In this document: positions 54,265 to 63,301 of the stretch, one piece after another
Layout: each line of letters opens with the position of its first letter
How positions within the stretch are numbered: position 1 is the stretch's first letter
DNA from: Phosphoribacter sp037046615
GTDB taxonomy: Bacteria > Actinomycetota > Actinomycetes > Actinomycetales > Dermatophilaceae
Length of the DNA: 64,000 nucleotides
Direction of reading: 5' to 3'
NCBI GenBank assembly: GCA_037046615.1
Contig: JBAOHD010000008.1
Span: forward strand, 248,001 to 312,000
Made by a program: the position numbers and the translations under genes
The notes under the pieces: model-generated
The model's database searches: none
The model's input: the letters and a program-made list of their open reading frames with translations, nothing else
What the model was told of the DNA's origin: nothing

Positions 54265-54306
54265 GCAGGTATGCCGTGCGCTCGGGTGAGCGCACGGCAT
54301 ACCTGC
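54265..54306. terminator. Strong terminator hairpin built from two inverted GTATGCCG motifs
   Basis: A perfect 19-bp stem (54265-54283 with 54288-54306) and a GGGT loop. Each arm contains one copy of the window-wide octamer (GTATGCCG at 54269-54276, CGGCATAC at 54295-54302). It lies 40 bases past the fadB stop (minus strand) and upstream of the HTH-MurA gene. Confidence 0.85.
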
Positions 54307-54345
54307 TGCTGTGGCGACGTGTCTGAGCCCGCTTAGCTCGGTGGG

Positions 54346-56481
54346 TCAGGCAGGGACGCTCGCCGCACCCGGGGGAAGGAAACGTGACCCCGTGACGCGT
54401 TCGGCGATGCCAGTGCGGTCGAGCAGCGGGGTGATGCCGCCGTTCCAGAACGCGAAGCCGGTGCCCGTGATCATGGCGAGGTCGAGGTCCATGGGGGATT
54501 GGGCGACGCCCTCGTCGAGCATCCGACGGGCCTCGTCGGCGAGGGCCTCGAGGACGCGGACGCGCACCTGCTCGGCGGTGAGAACAATGGGGTTGTCCGG
54601 CTTGGGCAGCAGGGCCTCGACCTCGGGGTCGACCTGCGGGACGCCGCCAGGCCAGATGTAGTAGGCCTGCTTGCCGGCCGCGACCATGTTCTTGAGCCCA
54701 ACCGAGCTGTAGAACCGGTCAGGGAAGGCGCGCACCAGGGTGTCGCCGTTGTGCATGGCGATAGCCGGCCCGACGAGGCCGAGCAAGACAAAGGGCGGCA
54801 TCGGCGTCAACCCGGCGAAGCCCTTGTCGGCGACCGGGACCGGAGTGCCTTCGTCGACGATCCTGCCCACCTCGCCCATGAAGCGGCCGAGCATGCGGTT
54901 GACGATGAACGAGGGCGAATCCTTGACCAGGATGCAGGTCTTCTTCAGGGCTTTGCCGACGGCGAAACCGGTCGCGAGGGCTGCGGCGTCGGTCTGTCCG
55001 CCCGGGATGATCTCGAGCAGGGGCATGACGGCGACCGGGTTGAAGAAGTGGAATCCGACGACCCGCTGCGGGTGGGCGAGCTTGCTGGCCATCTCGGTGA
55101 TCGACAGGCTCGAGGTGTTGGTGGCGAGGATGCAGGTCTCGGACACAACCGCCTCGACCTCCGCGAAGACGGTCTGCTTGACACCCATGTCCTCGAAGAC
55201 CGCTTCGATGACGAAGTCGGCGTCAGCGAAACCGTCCTTGCTCGTCGACCCGGAGACGAGCGCCTTGTAGCGGCCGAGCCGGTCGGAGTTGAGCCGGCCC
55301 TTCTTGGCCAGACCGTCCAGCTGGGCGTGCACGTAGGCCACGCCCTTGTCGACACGCGCCTGGTCGAGGTCGGTCAGGATGACCGGCACCTCGAGGCGTT
55401 GGATGAACAGCAGTGCCAGTTGGCTGGCCATGAGGCCCGCCCCGACGACCCCGACCTTGGTCACCGGGCGCGCGAGCGCGCGGTCAGGGGCGCCCGCTGG
55501 ACGCTTGGCGCGGCGCTGCACGAGGTCGAAGGCGTAGAGGCCCGCGCGGAGCTCGTCGCTCATGACGAGTTCGCCGAGCACAGCGTCTTCGGCGGCGAAG
55601 CCGTCTTCACGGCTGGCTGTGCGGGCAGCGGCGACGAGGTCGAGGGCCTTGTAGGGAGCCGGCGCGAACCCGCCGGACTTCATGTCGACGAGAGACTTCG
55701 ACGCGGCGACGGCAGTGGCCCAGGCAGTTTCGTCACGGTCGATCTCCGGCCGGGTGACGGCGATCTCGCCGCTCACGACCTTGCCGGCCCACGCCAGCGA
55801 CTCCTCGAGGAAGTCGGCCGGCTCGAAGATGGCGTCGGCCAGGCCGAGCTCAAAAGCCTGGGGACCCTTGATCATCTTGTTGTTGTTCATCGGGTTGTCG
55901 ATGATCATCGTGAGGGCGTTCTTGACCCCGACGAGGTTGGGCAGGAGGAAGCAGCCGCCCCACCCAGGCACGAGACCGAGGAAGCACTCGGGGAGCGCCA
56001 CCGCCGGGACACCGGCCGAGATCGAGCGGTAGTCACAGGCCAACGTGAGCTCGAGGCCGCCACCCATGACCGCGCCGTTGACGAACGCGAACGTCGGGAC
56101 CGGGAGGTCCATGAGAGTCGTGTATGCCGCGTGCCCGGCTCGCGCGATGGCCTCACCTTCCGCTCGGCGCGTGAGCTTGCCGACGCCGGTGAGGTCGGCG
56201 CCGACGGCGAAGATGAACGGCTTGCCGGTGATGCCTACGGCCTGGATCTCCCCGGCTGCCGCTCGCTCGGCGAGGCGGTCAAAAGCGGCCTGGAAGCCCA
56301 TCATCGTGGCAGGGCCGAAGGTGTTGGGCTTGGTGTGGTCGAAGCCGTTGTCGAGGGTGATCAGCGCCATGGTCCCGGCGCCGCCCGGAAGGGCGAGATC
56401 ACGGACGAGGGCCTTGGTGACGACCTCGTCCGGCAGGGCCGCGACAAGGTCGGCGGTGGTGACGGTGGTGGTGTCGCTCAT
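54346..56481 (-). CDS. fadB: Fatty acid oxidation complex alpha subunit (enoyl-CoA hydratase / 3-hydroxyacyl-CoA dehydrogenase)
   Basis: A bifunctional beta-oxidation enzyme of 711 residues. The crotonase half (about 1-310) has FAFVNGAVMGGGLELTLACDYR and the oxyanion-loop ALPECFLGLVPGWGGCFLLP with the two catalytic Glu. The dehydrogenase half begins KVGVVGAGLMASQLALLFIQR (NAD loop), then TNTSSLSITEMA, VVGFHFFNPVAVMPLLEII and KDSPSFIVNRML. The start is 4 bases after the fadA stop, forming a fadA-fadB operon that ends at the strong hairpin at 54265. Confidence 0.93.
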   Translation of the reverse strand: MSDTTTVTTADLVAALPDEVVTKALVRDLALPGGAGTMALITLDNGFDHTKPNTFGPATMMGFQAAFDRLAERAAAGEIQAVGITGKPFIFAVGADLTGVGKLTRRAEGEAIARAGHAAYTTLMDLPVPTFAFVNGAVMGGGLELTLACDYRSISAGVPAVALPECFLGLVPGWGGCFLLPNLVGVKNALTMIIDNPMNNNKMIKGPQAFELGLADAIFEPADFLEESLAWAGKVVSGEIAVTRPEIDRDETAWATAVAASKSLVDMKSGGFAPAPYKALDLVAAARTASREDGFAAEDAVLGELVMSDELRAGLYAFDLVQRRAKRPAGAPDRALARPVTKVGVVGAGLMASQLALLFIQRLEVPVILTDLDQARVDKGVAYVHAQLDGLAKKGRLNSDRLGRYKALVSGSTSKDGFADADFVIEAVFEDMGVKQTVFAEVEAVVSETCILATNTSSLSITEMASKLAHPQRVVGFHFFNPVAVMPLLEIIPGGQTDAAALATGFAVGKALKKTCILVKDSPSFIVNRMLGRFMGEVGRIVDEGTPVPVADKGFAGLTPMPPFVLLGLVGPAIAMHNGDTLVRAFPDRFYSSVGLKNMVAAGKQAYYIWPGGVPQVDPEVEALLPKPDNPIVLTAEQVRVRVLEALADEARRMLDEGVAQSPMDLDLAMITGTGFAFWNGGITPLLDRTGIAERVTGSRFLPPGAASVPA

Positions 56482-56485
56482 CGGT

Positions 56486-57706
56486 TCAGGCCTTCCGTGC
56501 GGAGGGGACGTAATCGGCGTGGTGCGGGTTTTCCCAGATGACGGTGCCGCCCATGCCGATCCCGATGCACATGGAGTTGAGGCCGTAGCGCACCTCGGGG
56601 TGCTCCTCGAATTGCCGCGCGAGCTGGGTCATGAGCCGCACCCCGGACGAGGCCAGCGGGTGACCGGTTGCGATGGCCCCGCCGTATTGGTTGACCCGCG
56701 GGTCGTCGTCGGCGATCCCGAAGTGGTCGAGGAAGGCAAGCACTTGGACAGCGAAAGCCTCGTTGAGTTCGAACAAGCCGATGTCGTCGATCGTCAGGCC
56801 GGCTGACGCCAGAGCCTTCTCCGTCGCCGGGACCGGACCGATGCCCATAACCTCGGGCTCGACTCCGACGAAGGCGTAGGACACGAGACGCATCTTGACC
56901 GGCAGTCCGAGTTCCGCCGCGGTGTCCTCGGCGGCAAGGACGCAGGCCGTCGCGCCGTCGTTGAGGCCGGCGCTATTGCCGGCCGTCACATTGCCATGGG
57001 CCCGGAACGGGGTCTTGAGCTGAGCGAGGTCCTCGACGGTCGTCCCAGGTCGGGGGGGCTCGTCGACGGTGGCCAGGCCGTAGCCAAGGTCCTTGTGGCG
57101 CGTGGCGACGGAGACGAGATCAGGCTGGATTTTCCCGGCGTCGTACGCAGCCTGGAGTTTGTCCTGGGAGGCCACGGCATACGCGTCGGACCGCTGCTTG
57201 GTCAGCTGCGGGAAGCGGTCATGGAGGTTTTCGGCGGTCTTGCCCATCACGAGGGCTGACTGGTCGACGATCCGCTCGGAGACGATGCGCGGGTTGGGGT
57301 CGATGCCCTCACCCATCGGGTGACGACCCATGTGCTCCACGCCACCGGCGATCGCGATGTCGATGGCGCCGAAGGCAATCGACGAGGCGGTCGTGGTCAC
57401 CGCTGTCATGGCGCCGGCGCACATCCGGTCGATCGAGTAGCCGGGGGTCGTGGTGGGCAGCCCCGACAGGAGGGCGGCGAGCCGCCCGAGGGTCAGGCCC
57501 TGGTCGCCGATCTGGGTCGTGGCCGCGATGGCGACTTCCTCGACCCGCTCCTTGGGAAGATTCGGGTTGCGGCGCAACAGTTCGCGGATGCAACGGACCA
57601 CGAGATCGTCGGCCCGCGTCTGGGCATAGATGCCCTTGTCGCCGGCCTTTCCAAACGGGGTGCGGACCCCGTCGACGAATACGACCTCACGCAGGTTTCG
57701 GGGCAT
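56486..57706 (-). CDS. fadA: Acetyl-CoA acyltransferase (thiolase)
   Basis: The thiolytic step of beta-oxidation, 406 residues. The nucleophile Cys lies in YSIDRMCAGAMTAVTT (near residue 95), the His in NQYGGAIATGHPLASSGVR and the second Cys in LNSMCIGIGMGGTVIWEN. AAGGAGG upstream of ATG 57706 is a strong ribosome site. First gene of the fadA-fadB pair. Confidence 0.95.
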   Translation of the reverse strand: MPRNLREVVFVDGVRTPFGKAGDKGIYAQTRADDLVVRCIRELLRRNPNLPKERVEEVAIAATTQIGDQGLTLGRLAALLSGLPTTTPGYSIDRMCAGAMTAVTTTASSIAFGAIDIAIAGGVEHMGRHPMGEGIDPNPRIVSERIVDQSALVMGKTAENLHDRFPQLTKQRSDAYAVASQDKLQAAYDAGKIQPDLVSVATRHKDLGYGLATVDEPPRPGTTVEDLAQLKTPFRAHGNVTAGNSAGLNDGATACVLAAEDTAAELGLPVKMRLVSYAFVGVEPEVMGIGPVPATEKALASAGLTIDDIGLFELNEAFAVQVLAFLDHFGIADDDPRVNQYGGAIATGHPLASSGVRLMTQLARQFEEHPEVRYGLNSMCIGIGMGGTVIWENPHHADYVPSARKA

Positions 57707-57776
57707 GCAGGCGCCTCCTTGAGCGGCACGGGCAAGACAGACAGACGGGTCGGAAGACGGCCCGATATCCCGATGC

Positions 57777-57788
57777 TACTGGTCGGTA
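57777..57788. promoter_or_regulatory. Candidate TetR-type operator upstream of fadA
   Basis: TACTGGTCGGTA is an imperfect inverted repeat (TAC...GTA, ACTGGTCGGT core). TAGCAT on the minus strand at 57773-57778 is a possible -10 touching it. Similar ACCGACCAGT-like sites serve TetR-family fatty-acid regulators in actinobacteria; assignment is inference. Confidence 0.35.
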
Positions 57789-57833
57789 ACCACTGGAGGG
57801 AACTCCGCACCAGACCCCTGCCCGTGAGCCGGG

Positions 57834-59075
57834 TCACTCGCTCGGGCGGCACGCCTCGACGAGGATCGGGGCGACGATCTCGACCTGCCAGGCACGGGCG
57901 CCGAGTGCCCTGAGCTCATCGGCGATCGACTCTGCCGACCCGTCCGATGGCGGCTCCCAGAGGATCCGTCGGACGGCGTCGGGGGACACGAGGTTTTCCA
58001 CTGGGAGGTGGCGCGCTGCGGCATACTCCGCGAGCGCAGCGCGTGCAGCAGTCAGACGCGCAGCGGCAGCGGGGTCGCGCTCGGGCCACACTCGAGGTGG
58101 CGGCGGCCCGGTGCTCGGGAGCGTCAGGGGAGGGAGCGCGGACTCCGGAAGGGCCATGGCGGTCTGGATCGCCGCAAGCCACACCTTTGCGCTGCGTTGG
58201 GCGGGCTTGAGCTCGCGGACTTCGCCGAAGACGGCCGTGTCCTTGGGTGGATCCGAGGCCAACGCGATGATCGCGCTGTCGGGGAGGACCCGGCCGGGGG
58301 AGATGTCACGGCGCTGAGCCAGCGCGTCACGCGCGAGCCAGAGCTCGCGGACGATCGCGAGCGTGCGCCGCCGTCGGATCCGGTGCATGCCTGAGGTGCG
58401 GCGCCACGGATCAACCCGCGCGGGTGGCCCCGCGAAATTCACGAGGGATTCGAACTCCTGACGTGCCCACTCCCACTTGTCCTGCTCGCGCAGATCGGCC
58501 TCGATCGCATTGCGCAGCTGGACGAGCACCTCGACGTCGAGCGCGGCATACCGCAACCAGGGTTCTGGCAACGGTCTGCGGGACCAGTCGACAGCCGAGT
58601 GTTCTTTGGCCAGGCTCAGCCCGAGATAGTGCTCGACCGATGCCCCGAGCCCGACGCGGGACAGGCCGACGAGACGGCCCGCGAGCTCGGTGTCAAAGAG
58701 AGCGCTCGGGCGTAAACCGACCTCGGCGAGACATGCCAGGTCTTGCGTGGCGGCATGAAGGACCCACTCGACGCCTTCCAGGGCCTCGGCGATGGGCGAC
58801 AGATCGGGGCAGAGGATGGGGTCGATCAGCCACGTGCCCGAGCCTTCGCGTCGCAGCTGGACGAGATAGGCGCGTTGGCCATACCGGTGGCCGGAGGCTC
58901 GCTCGGCGTCGACGGCGACAGGCCCGGTGCCGGAGCGGAGCAACTCTGCGGCGGCGAGGAGGGTGCGTTCGTCCTCGACGACGTCGGGCACACCGTCGGC
59001 CGGCGCCAGGAGCGGGACGGGCGCCGGGAGATCGGTGAGTGACTCACCGGCAGGGTCAACGTCGATCACGGTCAC
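57834..59075 (-). CDS. rnd: Ribonuclease D-like 3'-5' exonuclease with HRDC domain
   Basis: A protein of 413 residues. The DEDD exonuclease residues are visible: DAE in VAVDAERASGHRYGQRAYLVQL, Asp in HAATQDLACLAEVG and Asp in YAALDVEVLVQLR. An HRDC-type helical domain follows (RRRTLAIVRELWLARDALAQRRDISPGRVLPDSAIIALA). It acts on RNA 3' ends, probably tRNA. GTG 59075 overlaps the DUF3000 stop (GTGA); the longer frame to 59153 is not needed. Homologous to Rv2681, which also lies near dxs in M. tuberculosis. Confidence 0.9.
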   Translation of the reverse strand: MTVIDVDPAGESLTDLPAPVPLLAPADGVPDVVEDERTLLAAAELLRSGTGPVAVDAERASGHRYGQRAYLVQLRREGSGTWLIDPILCPDLSPIAEALEGVEWVLHAATQDLACLAEVGLRPSALFDTELAGRLVGLSRVGLGASVEHYLGLSLAKEHSAVDWSRRPLPEPWLRYAALDVEVLVQLRNAIEADLREQDKWEWARQEFESLVNFAGPPARVDPWRRTSGMHRIRRRRTLAIVRELWLARDALAQRRDISPGRVLPDSAIIALASDPPKDTAVFGEVRELKPAQRSAKVWLAAIQTAMALPESALPPLTLPSTGPPPPRVWPERDPAAAARLTAARAALAEYAAARHLPVENLVSPDAVRRILWEPPSDGSAESIADELRALGARAWQVEIVAPILVEACRPSE

Positions 59076-59653
59076 CGCCGCACACCTGGCAGAGCCACGA
59101 CGCCCTCGGGGAGAGGTGGCAAGCCGGCAACCGTGCAGAGCAGGTCGGTCCATGCGAGGAGGTGGTCACCGAGACGGCCGTCATGGGGCGTCCAGGAAGC
59201 GCGGACCTCCATCTCGACCGTGGTCATCCGGTCAGCGAGGCCACCGAAACGCTCGGATACGACGCGGGTCACCGTGCCGGCCTCGGCGCCGAAGGACAAC
59301 CGTCGGTCGTTGAGCGCCTCGATGAGCCAAGCCCACCCGACCTCCCCGAGCGATGGGTCGCTGGCGACCTCGGGCTCCAACTCGGCGCGGGCGAAGGTCA
59401 CGGCTCGCCACGACCCTTCCCACGGCTCGGGGCACGACGGGTCGTGAAGGAGGACGAACCGACCGGAGGAGAGTTCCTCCCCGTCGGCCGACCCCACGAC
59501 CTCGCCGGTGAGGGCCACGGCGTAGGGGGCGATGCGCTGTGGTGCGGGGACCTCGCTGAGACGGACCTCGGGTCGCAGGCGGGCGGCGCGAAGCCCTTCG
59601 ATGGCCTGCGCGAATTCGGCAGCCGTCTCGCTCGGAAGGGTTCGTCCACGCAC
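59072..59653 (-). CDS. DUF3000 protein
   Basis: A cytoplasmic protein of 193 residues: FAQAIEGLRAARLRPEVRLSEVPAPQRIAPYAVALTGEV, FVLLHDPSCPEPWEGSWRAVTFARAELEPE and GWAWLIEALNDRR are the DUF3000 blocks; it ends in HLLAWTDLLCTVAGLPPLPEGVVALP. Function unknown. It is almost always immediately upstream of RNase D in actinobacteria and overlaps it by four bases here, so an RNA-processing role is reasonable (inference). Confidence 0.88.
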   Translation of the reverse strand: MRGRTLPSETAAEFAQAIEGLRAARLRPEVRLSEVPAPQRIAPYAVALTGEVVGSADGEELSSGRFVLLHDPSCPEPWEGSWRAVTFARAELEPEVASDPSLGEVGWAWLIEALNDRRLSFGAEAGTVTRVVSERFGGLADRMTTVEMEVRASWTPHDGRLGDHLLAWTDLLCTVAGLPPLPEGVVALPGVRR

Positions 59654-59797
59654 GTCCTGAGCGTATGCGTGCCCGTGTGGTCTGAGGGTGGGCGACGCGC
59701 CGACAGGGGCCCGCGAGTGGGCGGTCGAGCCTCGGGCGCGTCTCGGCTCCGCCTCGGGTGGCGTGGACTCGGACCGTCCCGGCTACGGTCTGGGTCC

Positions 59798-60637
59798 ATG
59801 GCAGCGATCTTGGCGCTCTTGGCCGCGGCAGCGTGGGGGACGAGTGACTTCGTCGCGGGCCGGGTGTCACAGCGGGTGAGCCCCGTCGCCGTCGTCGGAT
59901 GGTCACATATCCTCGTCGCGCTCGCGTTGAGTCTCACTGTCGGGCTGGGCTTTCGCGATGTCCCCACGTCCTCGACATGGCTCGCGTGGTCTGTCGTCGC
60001 GGGGGTTGGCGGGGGCGCCGGACTGCTCTGTCTGTATGCCGCGCTCGCGTCAGCCCCGATGGGTGTGGTCGCACCGATCTCGTCGTTGAGCGCCGCCATC
60101 CCCGTGCTCGCGGGCATTGCCGTCGGCGAGCGACCGACCGCGTGGGTGTGGACAGGGATGATCGTCGCGCTCGTCGGGACCGTGTTGGTCAGTGGACCGC
60201 ACCTGAGTGTGTCGGTCAGTGCACGGCCCGTCCTGCTCGCTGCTGCGGCCGCAGTCCTGTTGGGGGCGGGCCTCGTGGGCCTCGGAGCCGCGGCCCAGGT
60301 GTCGCTGATCCACACGCTGTGGGCGATGCGCGTGACGAGTGGCCTCGGGTATGCGGCGCTCGGCCTCGTGCGACGTAGCAGCGGGGGAATCGGCAGGAGG
60401 GACCTCGCCGTCATCGGTGCCATCGGGGCGGGGGACCTGCTCGCGAACGCCCTCTTCGCCGCGGCGACGACCGCGGGTCTGCTCAGCGTGTCGGCTGTCC
60501 TCGGGTCGCTCTATCCCGTGGCGACGATCGGCCTGGCGTGGGCGGTGCTCAAGGAGCGACTCGGAGCGATTCAATACCTCGGCGTCGTGCTGGCGATGGC
60601 TGGTGTCGGGCTCATTGCTGGGGCGTCGTCGGGGTGA
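59798..60637 (+). CDS. EamA/DMT-superfamily transporter
   Basis: A 279-residue ten-helix transporter: MAAILALLAAAAWGTSDFVAGRVSQRVSP at the start, then APISSLSAAIPVLAGIAVGERPT and SLYPVATIGLAWAVLKERLGAIQYLGVVLAMAGVGLI at the ends of the two EamA repeats. ATG 59798 lacks a ribosome site; TACGGT nine bases upstream may be the -10 of a leaderless mRNA. The 3' end overlaps the convergent DUF4349 gene by 26 bp. Substrate unknown; not closely similar to the EamA protein at 2 kb. Confidence 0.87.
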   Translation: MAAILALLAAAAWGTSDFVAGRVSQRVSPVAVVGWSHILVALALSLTVGLGFRDVPTSSTWLAWSVVAGVGGGAGLLCLYAALASAPMGVVAPISSLSAAIPVLAGIAVGERPTAWVWTGMIVALVGTVLVSGPHLSVSVSARPVLLAAAAAVLLGAGLVGLGAAAQVSLIHTLWAMRVTSGLGYAALGLVRRSSGGIGRRDLAVIGAIGAGDLLANALFAAATTAGLLSVSAVLGSLYPVATIGLAWAVLKERLGAIQYLGVVLAMAGVGLIAGASSG

Positions 60638-61571
60638 CGATCGGAGCGGAACCCCGGGCACCGGCGACTCGGGACCGCCATCGGCGGAAGACCAGATAGA
60701 GCACCGCCGCGAGGAGGACGAAGGGCAGGGCAGCGCCCAGCGCGGTGAGGGCGACCCGCACACTCGTCAGGAACGCAGCCCAGCCGGTCTTGAGGCCGCC
60801 CACGAATCCGGGGGAGTCCTCGGCGACGATGGCCTCGGGGTGAGAGCTCAGGGCGACGGTCACTGAAGACATCGAGACCTGTGAGCTCAGGGCTGCACGT
60901 TGCGCCTGGAGTGACTCAAGCTCCGCCTCACGGCTGGCCAGTTCGGACTCGATGGCCACAATCTGCTGGATGTCTTTGGCCTGCGTCATCAGGGCGCGCA
61001 CGCGGTCGATGCTCGCCTTCTTTGTCGCCAACCTCGATTCGACGTCGACGTAGGTGGCAGTGACGTCCTTGGCTCCTGACGCGCGCTGCACCACGGTGCC
61101 GATCTCGGCGAGTTGGTCGAGGGCCTGGTCGAGCTTGGCCGACGGGATCGCGAGGGTCAGGTAGCCGCTATTTCCCCGACGCGTGGTCGGTGGCAGCGGC
61201 GACGACGGCACGACAGGAGCAGACCCGGACGCGTCGCTCGGCACCACGGCAGTGGCATTGACACTCTCCTGGAGGACCGCGCCGCCGAGTCCCGACGCAA
61301 TCGCCCGCACCCGGACCGCAGCTGTCCCGACATCGCCAACCGTGAGATAGAGCGAGGCGGTGCGGATGATCTTCGGCTCGATCGTCGCCTGGACAGCCGT
61401 GGAATCGATGCCCTTGGCGGACGCCCCAGCTGCCAGCTCAGGGGCGGATTGGGGACCGACTGCCGCGCTCGACGGGGCTGTGGTGCTGCCGCTACAACTG
61501 GCGACCCCCGCGAGAAGCAGACAGCCGGTGAGGCCGAAGGCAACCATGATGGACCGGCGGAACTCACGCAT
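60612..61571 (-). CDS. DUF4349 lipoprotein
   Basis: A secreted, membrane-anchored protein of 319 residues. The signal peptide ends at LLLAGVASCSG, with Cys26 as likely lipid site. A Ser/Ala-rich linker, the DUF4349 core (IIRTASLYLTVGDVGTAAVRVRAIASGLGGAVLQES), a coiled coil (about 165-235, ATKKASIDRVRALMTQAKDIQQIVAIESELASREAELESLQAQRAALSSQ) and a C-terminal transmembrane helix follow. GAGGAG lies before ATG 61571. Role unknown; probably envelope sensing or scaffolding. Confidence 0.87.
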   Translation of the reverse strand: MREFRRSIMVAFGLTGCLLLAGVASCSGSTTAPSSAAVGPQSAPELAAGASAKGIDSTAVQATIEPKIIRTASLYLTVGDVGTAAVRVRAIASGLGGAVLQESVNATAVVPSDASGSAPVVPSSPLPPTTRRGNSGYLTLAIPSAKLDQALDQLAEIGTVVQRASGAKDVTATYVDVESRLATKKASIDRVRALMTQAKDIQQIVAIESELASREAELESLQAQRAALSSQVSMSSVTVALSSHPEAIVAEDSPGFVGGLKTGWAAFLTSVRVALTALGAALPFVLLAAVLYLVFRRWRSRVAGARGSAPIVTPTTPQQ

Positions 61572-61666
61572 AACGACTCCTCGTCACCGGGTCGGGCATC
61601 GGATGGGGTCCGACACCGCTGGTGACGAGGTAAACCGTCCGGTGAGTCAGTGAGGTTGCATCTCAC

Positions 61667-62134
61667 TCACGATCCGTCAGCCTGCCCCGACGGGCGCAGC
61701 GTGAGGCAGACGGAGTTGATGCAGTAGCGCTGGTCGGTCGGGGTGTCGTAGCCCTCGCCCTCGAAGACGTGACCGAGGTGGCACCCGCAGGTCGCGCAGC
61801 GCACCTCGACCCGAGGGCGGCCAGGGATCGACAGGTCTTCGAGGTATTCCACGCGATCACCGGCCATCGGGGCGTAAAAGGAGGGCCACCCGCAGTGAGA
61901 GTCGAACTTCGTCGTGCTCGTGAAGAGTTCGGCCTGACACGCGCGACAGCTGTAGACACCCTCGGTCTTGGTGTCGGTGTATTCGCCGGTGAACGGTCGC
62001 TCCGTCCCTGCCTCGCGCAGCACGTGGTATTCGAGGGGGCTCAGGACGTCGCGCCAGTGGGCCTCGGGCTTCGCCGCGGGGTAGCGGTCAGCGGACGAGT
62101 CGGGGGTGCCGGCGGAGGGCGCGAGGTGCGTCAT
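61667..62134 (-). CDS. msrB: Peptide-methionine (R)-S-oxide reductase
   Basis: An oxidative-repair enzyme of 155 residues reducing methionine R-sulfoxide. Zinc ligands are the pairs in YSCRACQAELF and RCATCGCHLGHVFE, FDSHCGWPSFY is the substrate pocket and catalytic Cys lies in QRYCINSVCL. ATG 62134 gives the usual length; an in-frame ATG at 62167 is possible. It is divergent from the polD gene with 60 bases between. Confidence 0.94.
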   Translation of the reverse strand: MTHLAPSAGTPDSSADRYPAAKPEAHWRDVLSPLEYHVLREAGTERPFTGEYTDTKTEGVYSCRACQAELFTSTTKFDSHCGWPSFYAPMAGDRVEYLEDLSIPGRPRVEVRCATCGCHLGHVFEGEGYDTPTDQRYCINSVCLTLRPSGQADGS

Positions 62135-62182
62135 GCCCAGGACAACACCACGAGGAAGAGAGGCCATTCCCACGGGGCGACC

Positions 62183-62188
62183 TACAGT
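62183..62188 (+). promoter_or_regulatory. Candidate -10 box of a leaderless polD transcript
   Basis: TACAGT then six bases then ATG 62195, with no ribosome-binding site. Same geometry as at 15965-15977. Confidence 0.45.
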
Positions 62189-62194
62189 GGCGCC

Positions 62195-63298
62195 ATGGCC
62201 GACCTTCACCTGGACTGCCCAGCGCCTGACGGCTCCGTGCGCTCGGTGCGCATCTCGAGCCCCGACCGGGTGCTCTGGCCCGACAGTGGGATCACCAAGG
62301 GAGAGTTGGCGACCTACATCCGTGACCTGGGCCAGGCCTTCCTCGACCGTGTCGGGGGTCGACCCATGACCCTCCAGAGGTTCCCGACGGGGATCGAGGG
62401 CGAGGAGTTCTATTCGAAGAACCCTCCGCGGGGTGTACCGGCATACGTGCGCACGGTCACGATGACCTACCCGTCCGGTCGGAAACATCCGCAACTCGTC
62501 ATCGACGAGATCGCGGCTGCCGTCTGGGCGGTCCAGATGAACACGATCACCTTCCATCCGTGGCCGGTCACCGCGTCCGCCGGCCCCAATGCAGTGGACC
62601 ACCCTGACGAGGTGCGCATCGACCTCGATCCGCAGCCGGGTCGTGGGTTCGCCGATGCCGTCACGGCGGCACTCCTCCTCCGTGAGGTCCTCGGCGAGGT
62701 CGGGCTCACGGGTTTTGCCAAGTCGTCCGGCAACCGCGGGTTGCACGTCTACGTCCCGATCACCCCCACTCGGGAGTTCCTCGATGTCCGGCACGGCGTC
62801 ATCGCGATCGCCCGCGAGCTCGAGCGACGCGCACCGGATCTCGCGACGACGGCATGGTGGAAGGAGCAACGCGGCCAGCGCGTCTTCGTCGACTACAACC
62901 AGGCTTGCCGCGACCGGACGATCGCGGCGGCATACAGTCCGAGGCCTTTGCCCGGCGCCCCGGTGTCGATGCCGCTCGCGTGGCACGACCTCGAGTCCGT
63001 CGATCCCCGCGACTTCACCGTGCGCACCGTTCTCGACATCCTGGCCGGGCGTGACGACCCCTGGAGTGAATACCCCACGGCGCGAGCAGATTTGGGCCAG
63101 GCCATGGAATGGTGGGAGCGGGACGTCGCAGATGGCTTGCCGGAGCTGGCGTTCCCGCCGGATTATCCCAAGATGCCGGGGGAGCCACCTCGAGTCCAAC
63201 CGTCGAAGCAGCGATACGCCGACGACGAGTACGAGCCAGGCGGGGTCGGGTATCTCCGTCACCACCCGGAGTTGCCCCCTCGGATCGCGCCGTCCTGA
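62195..63298 (+). CDS. LigD-type DNA primase-polymerase (PolD2-like, NHEJ-associated)
   Basis: A stand-alone LigD polymerase-family protein of 367 residues that in relatives fills gaps with ribo/deoxynucleotides. VRISSPDRVLWPDSGITKGEL opens it, QRFPTGIEGEEFYSKN follows, the metal-binding DxD is in VRIDLDPQPGRGF and the nucleotide-binding KSSGNRGLHVYVPI is clear. It ends 3 bases from the convergent ligase gene, reproducing the M. tuberculosis Rv3730c/ligC pair. No ku gene is in the window. Confidence 0.92.
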   Translation: MADLHLDCPAPDGSVRSVRISSPDRVLWPDSGITKGELATYIRDLGQAFLDRVGGRPMTLQRFPTGIEGEEFYSKNPPRGVPAYVRTVTMTYPSGRKHPQLVIDEIAAAVWAVQMNTITFHPWPVTASAGPNAVDHPDEVRIDLDPQPGRGFADAVTAALLLREVLGEVGLTGFAKSSGNRGLHVYVPITPTREFLDVRHGVIAIARELERRAPDLATTAWWKEQRGQRVFVDYNQACRDRTIAAAYSPRPLPGAPVSMPLAWHDLESVDPRDFTVRTVLDILAGRDDPWSEYPTARADLGQAMEWWERDVADGLPELAFPPDYPKMPGEPPRVQPSKQRYADDEYEPGGVGYLRHHPELPPRIAPS

Positions 63299-63301
63299 GC
63301 T

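Noticed and set aside
54499..56541. A 680-codon plus-strand open frame opposite fadB
   Set aside because: Low-complexity Gly/Glu/Asp/Val product, no motif, while fadB on the other strand has full domain matches.
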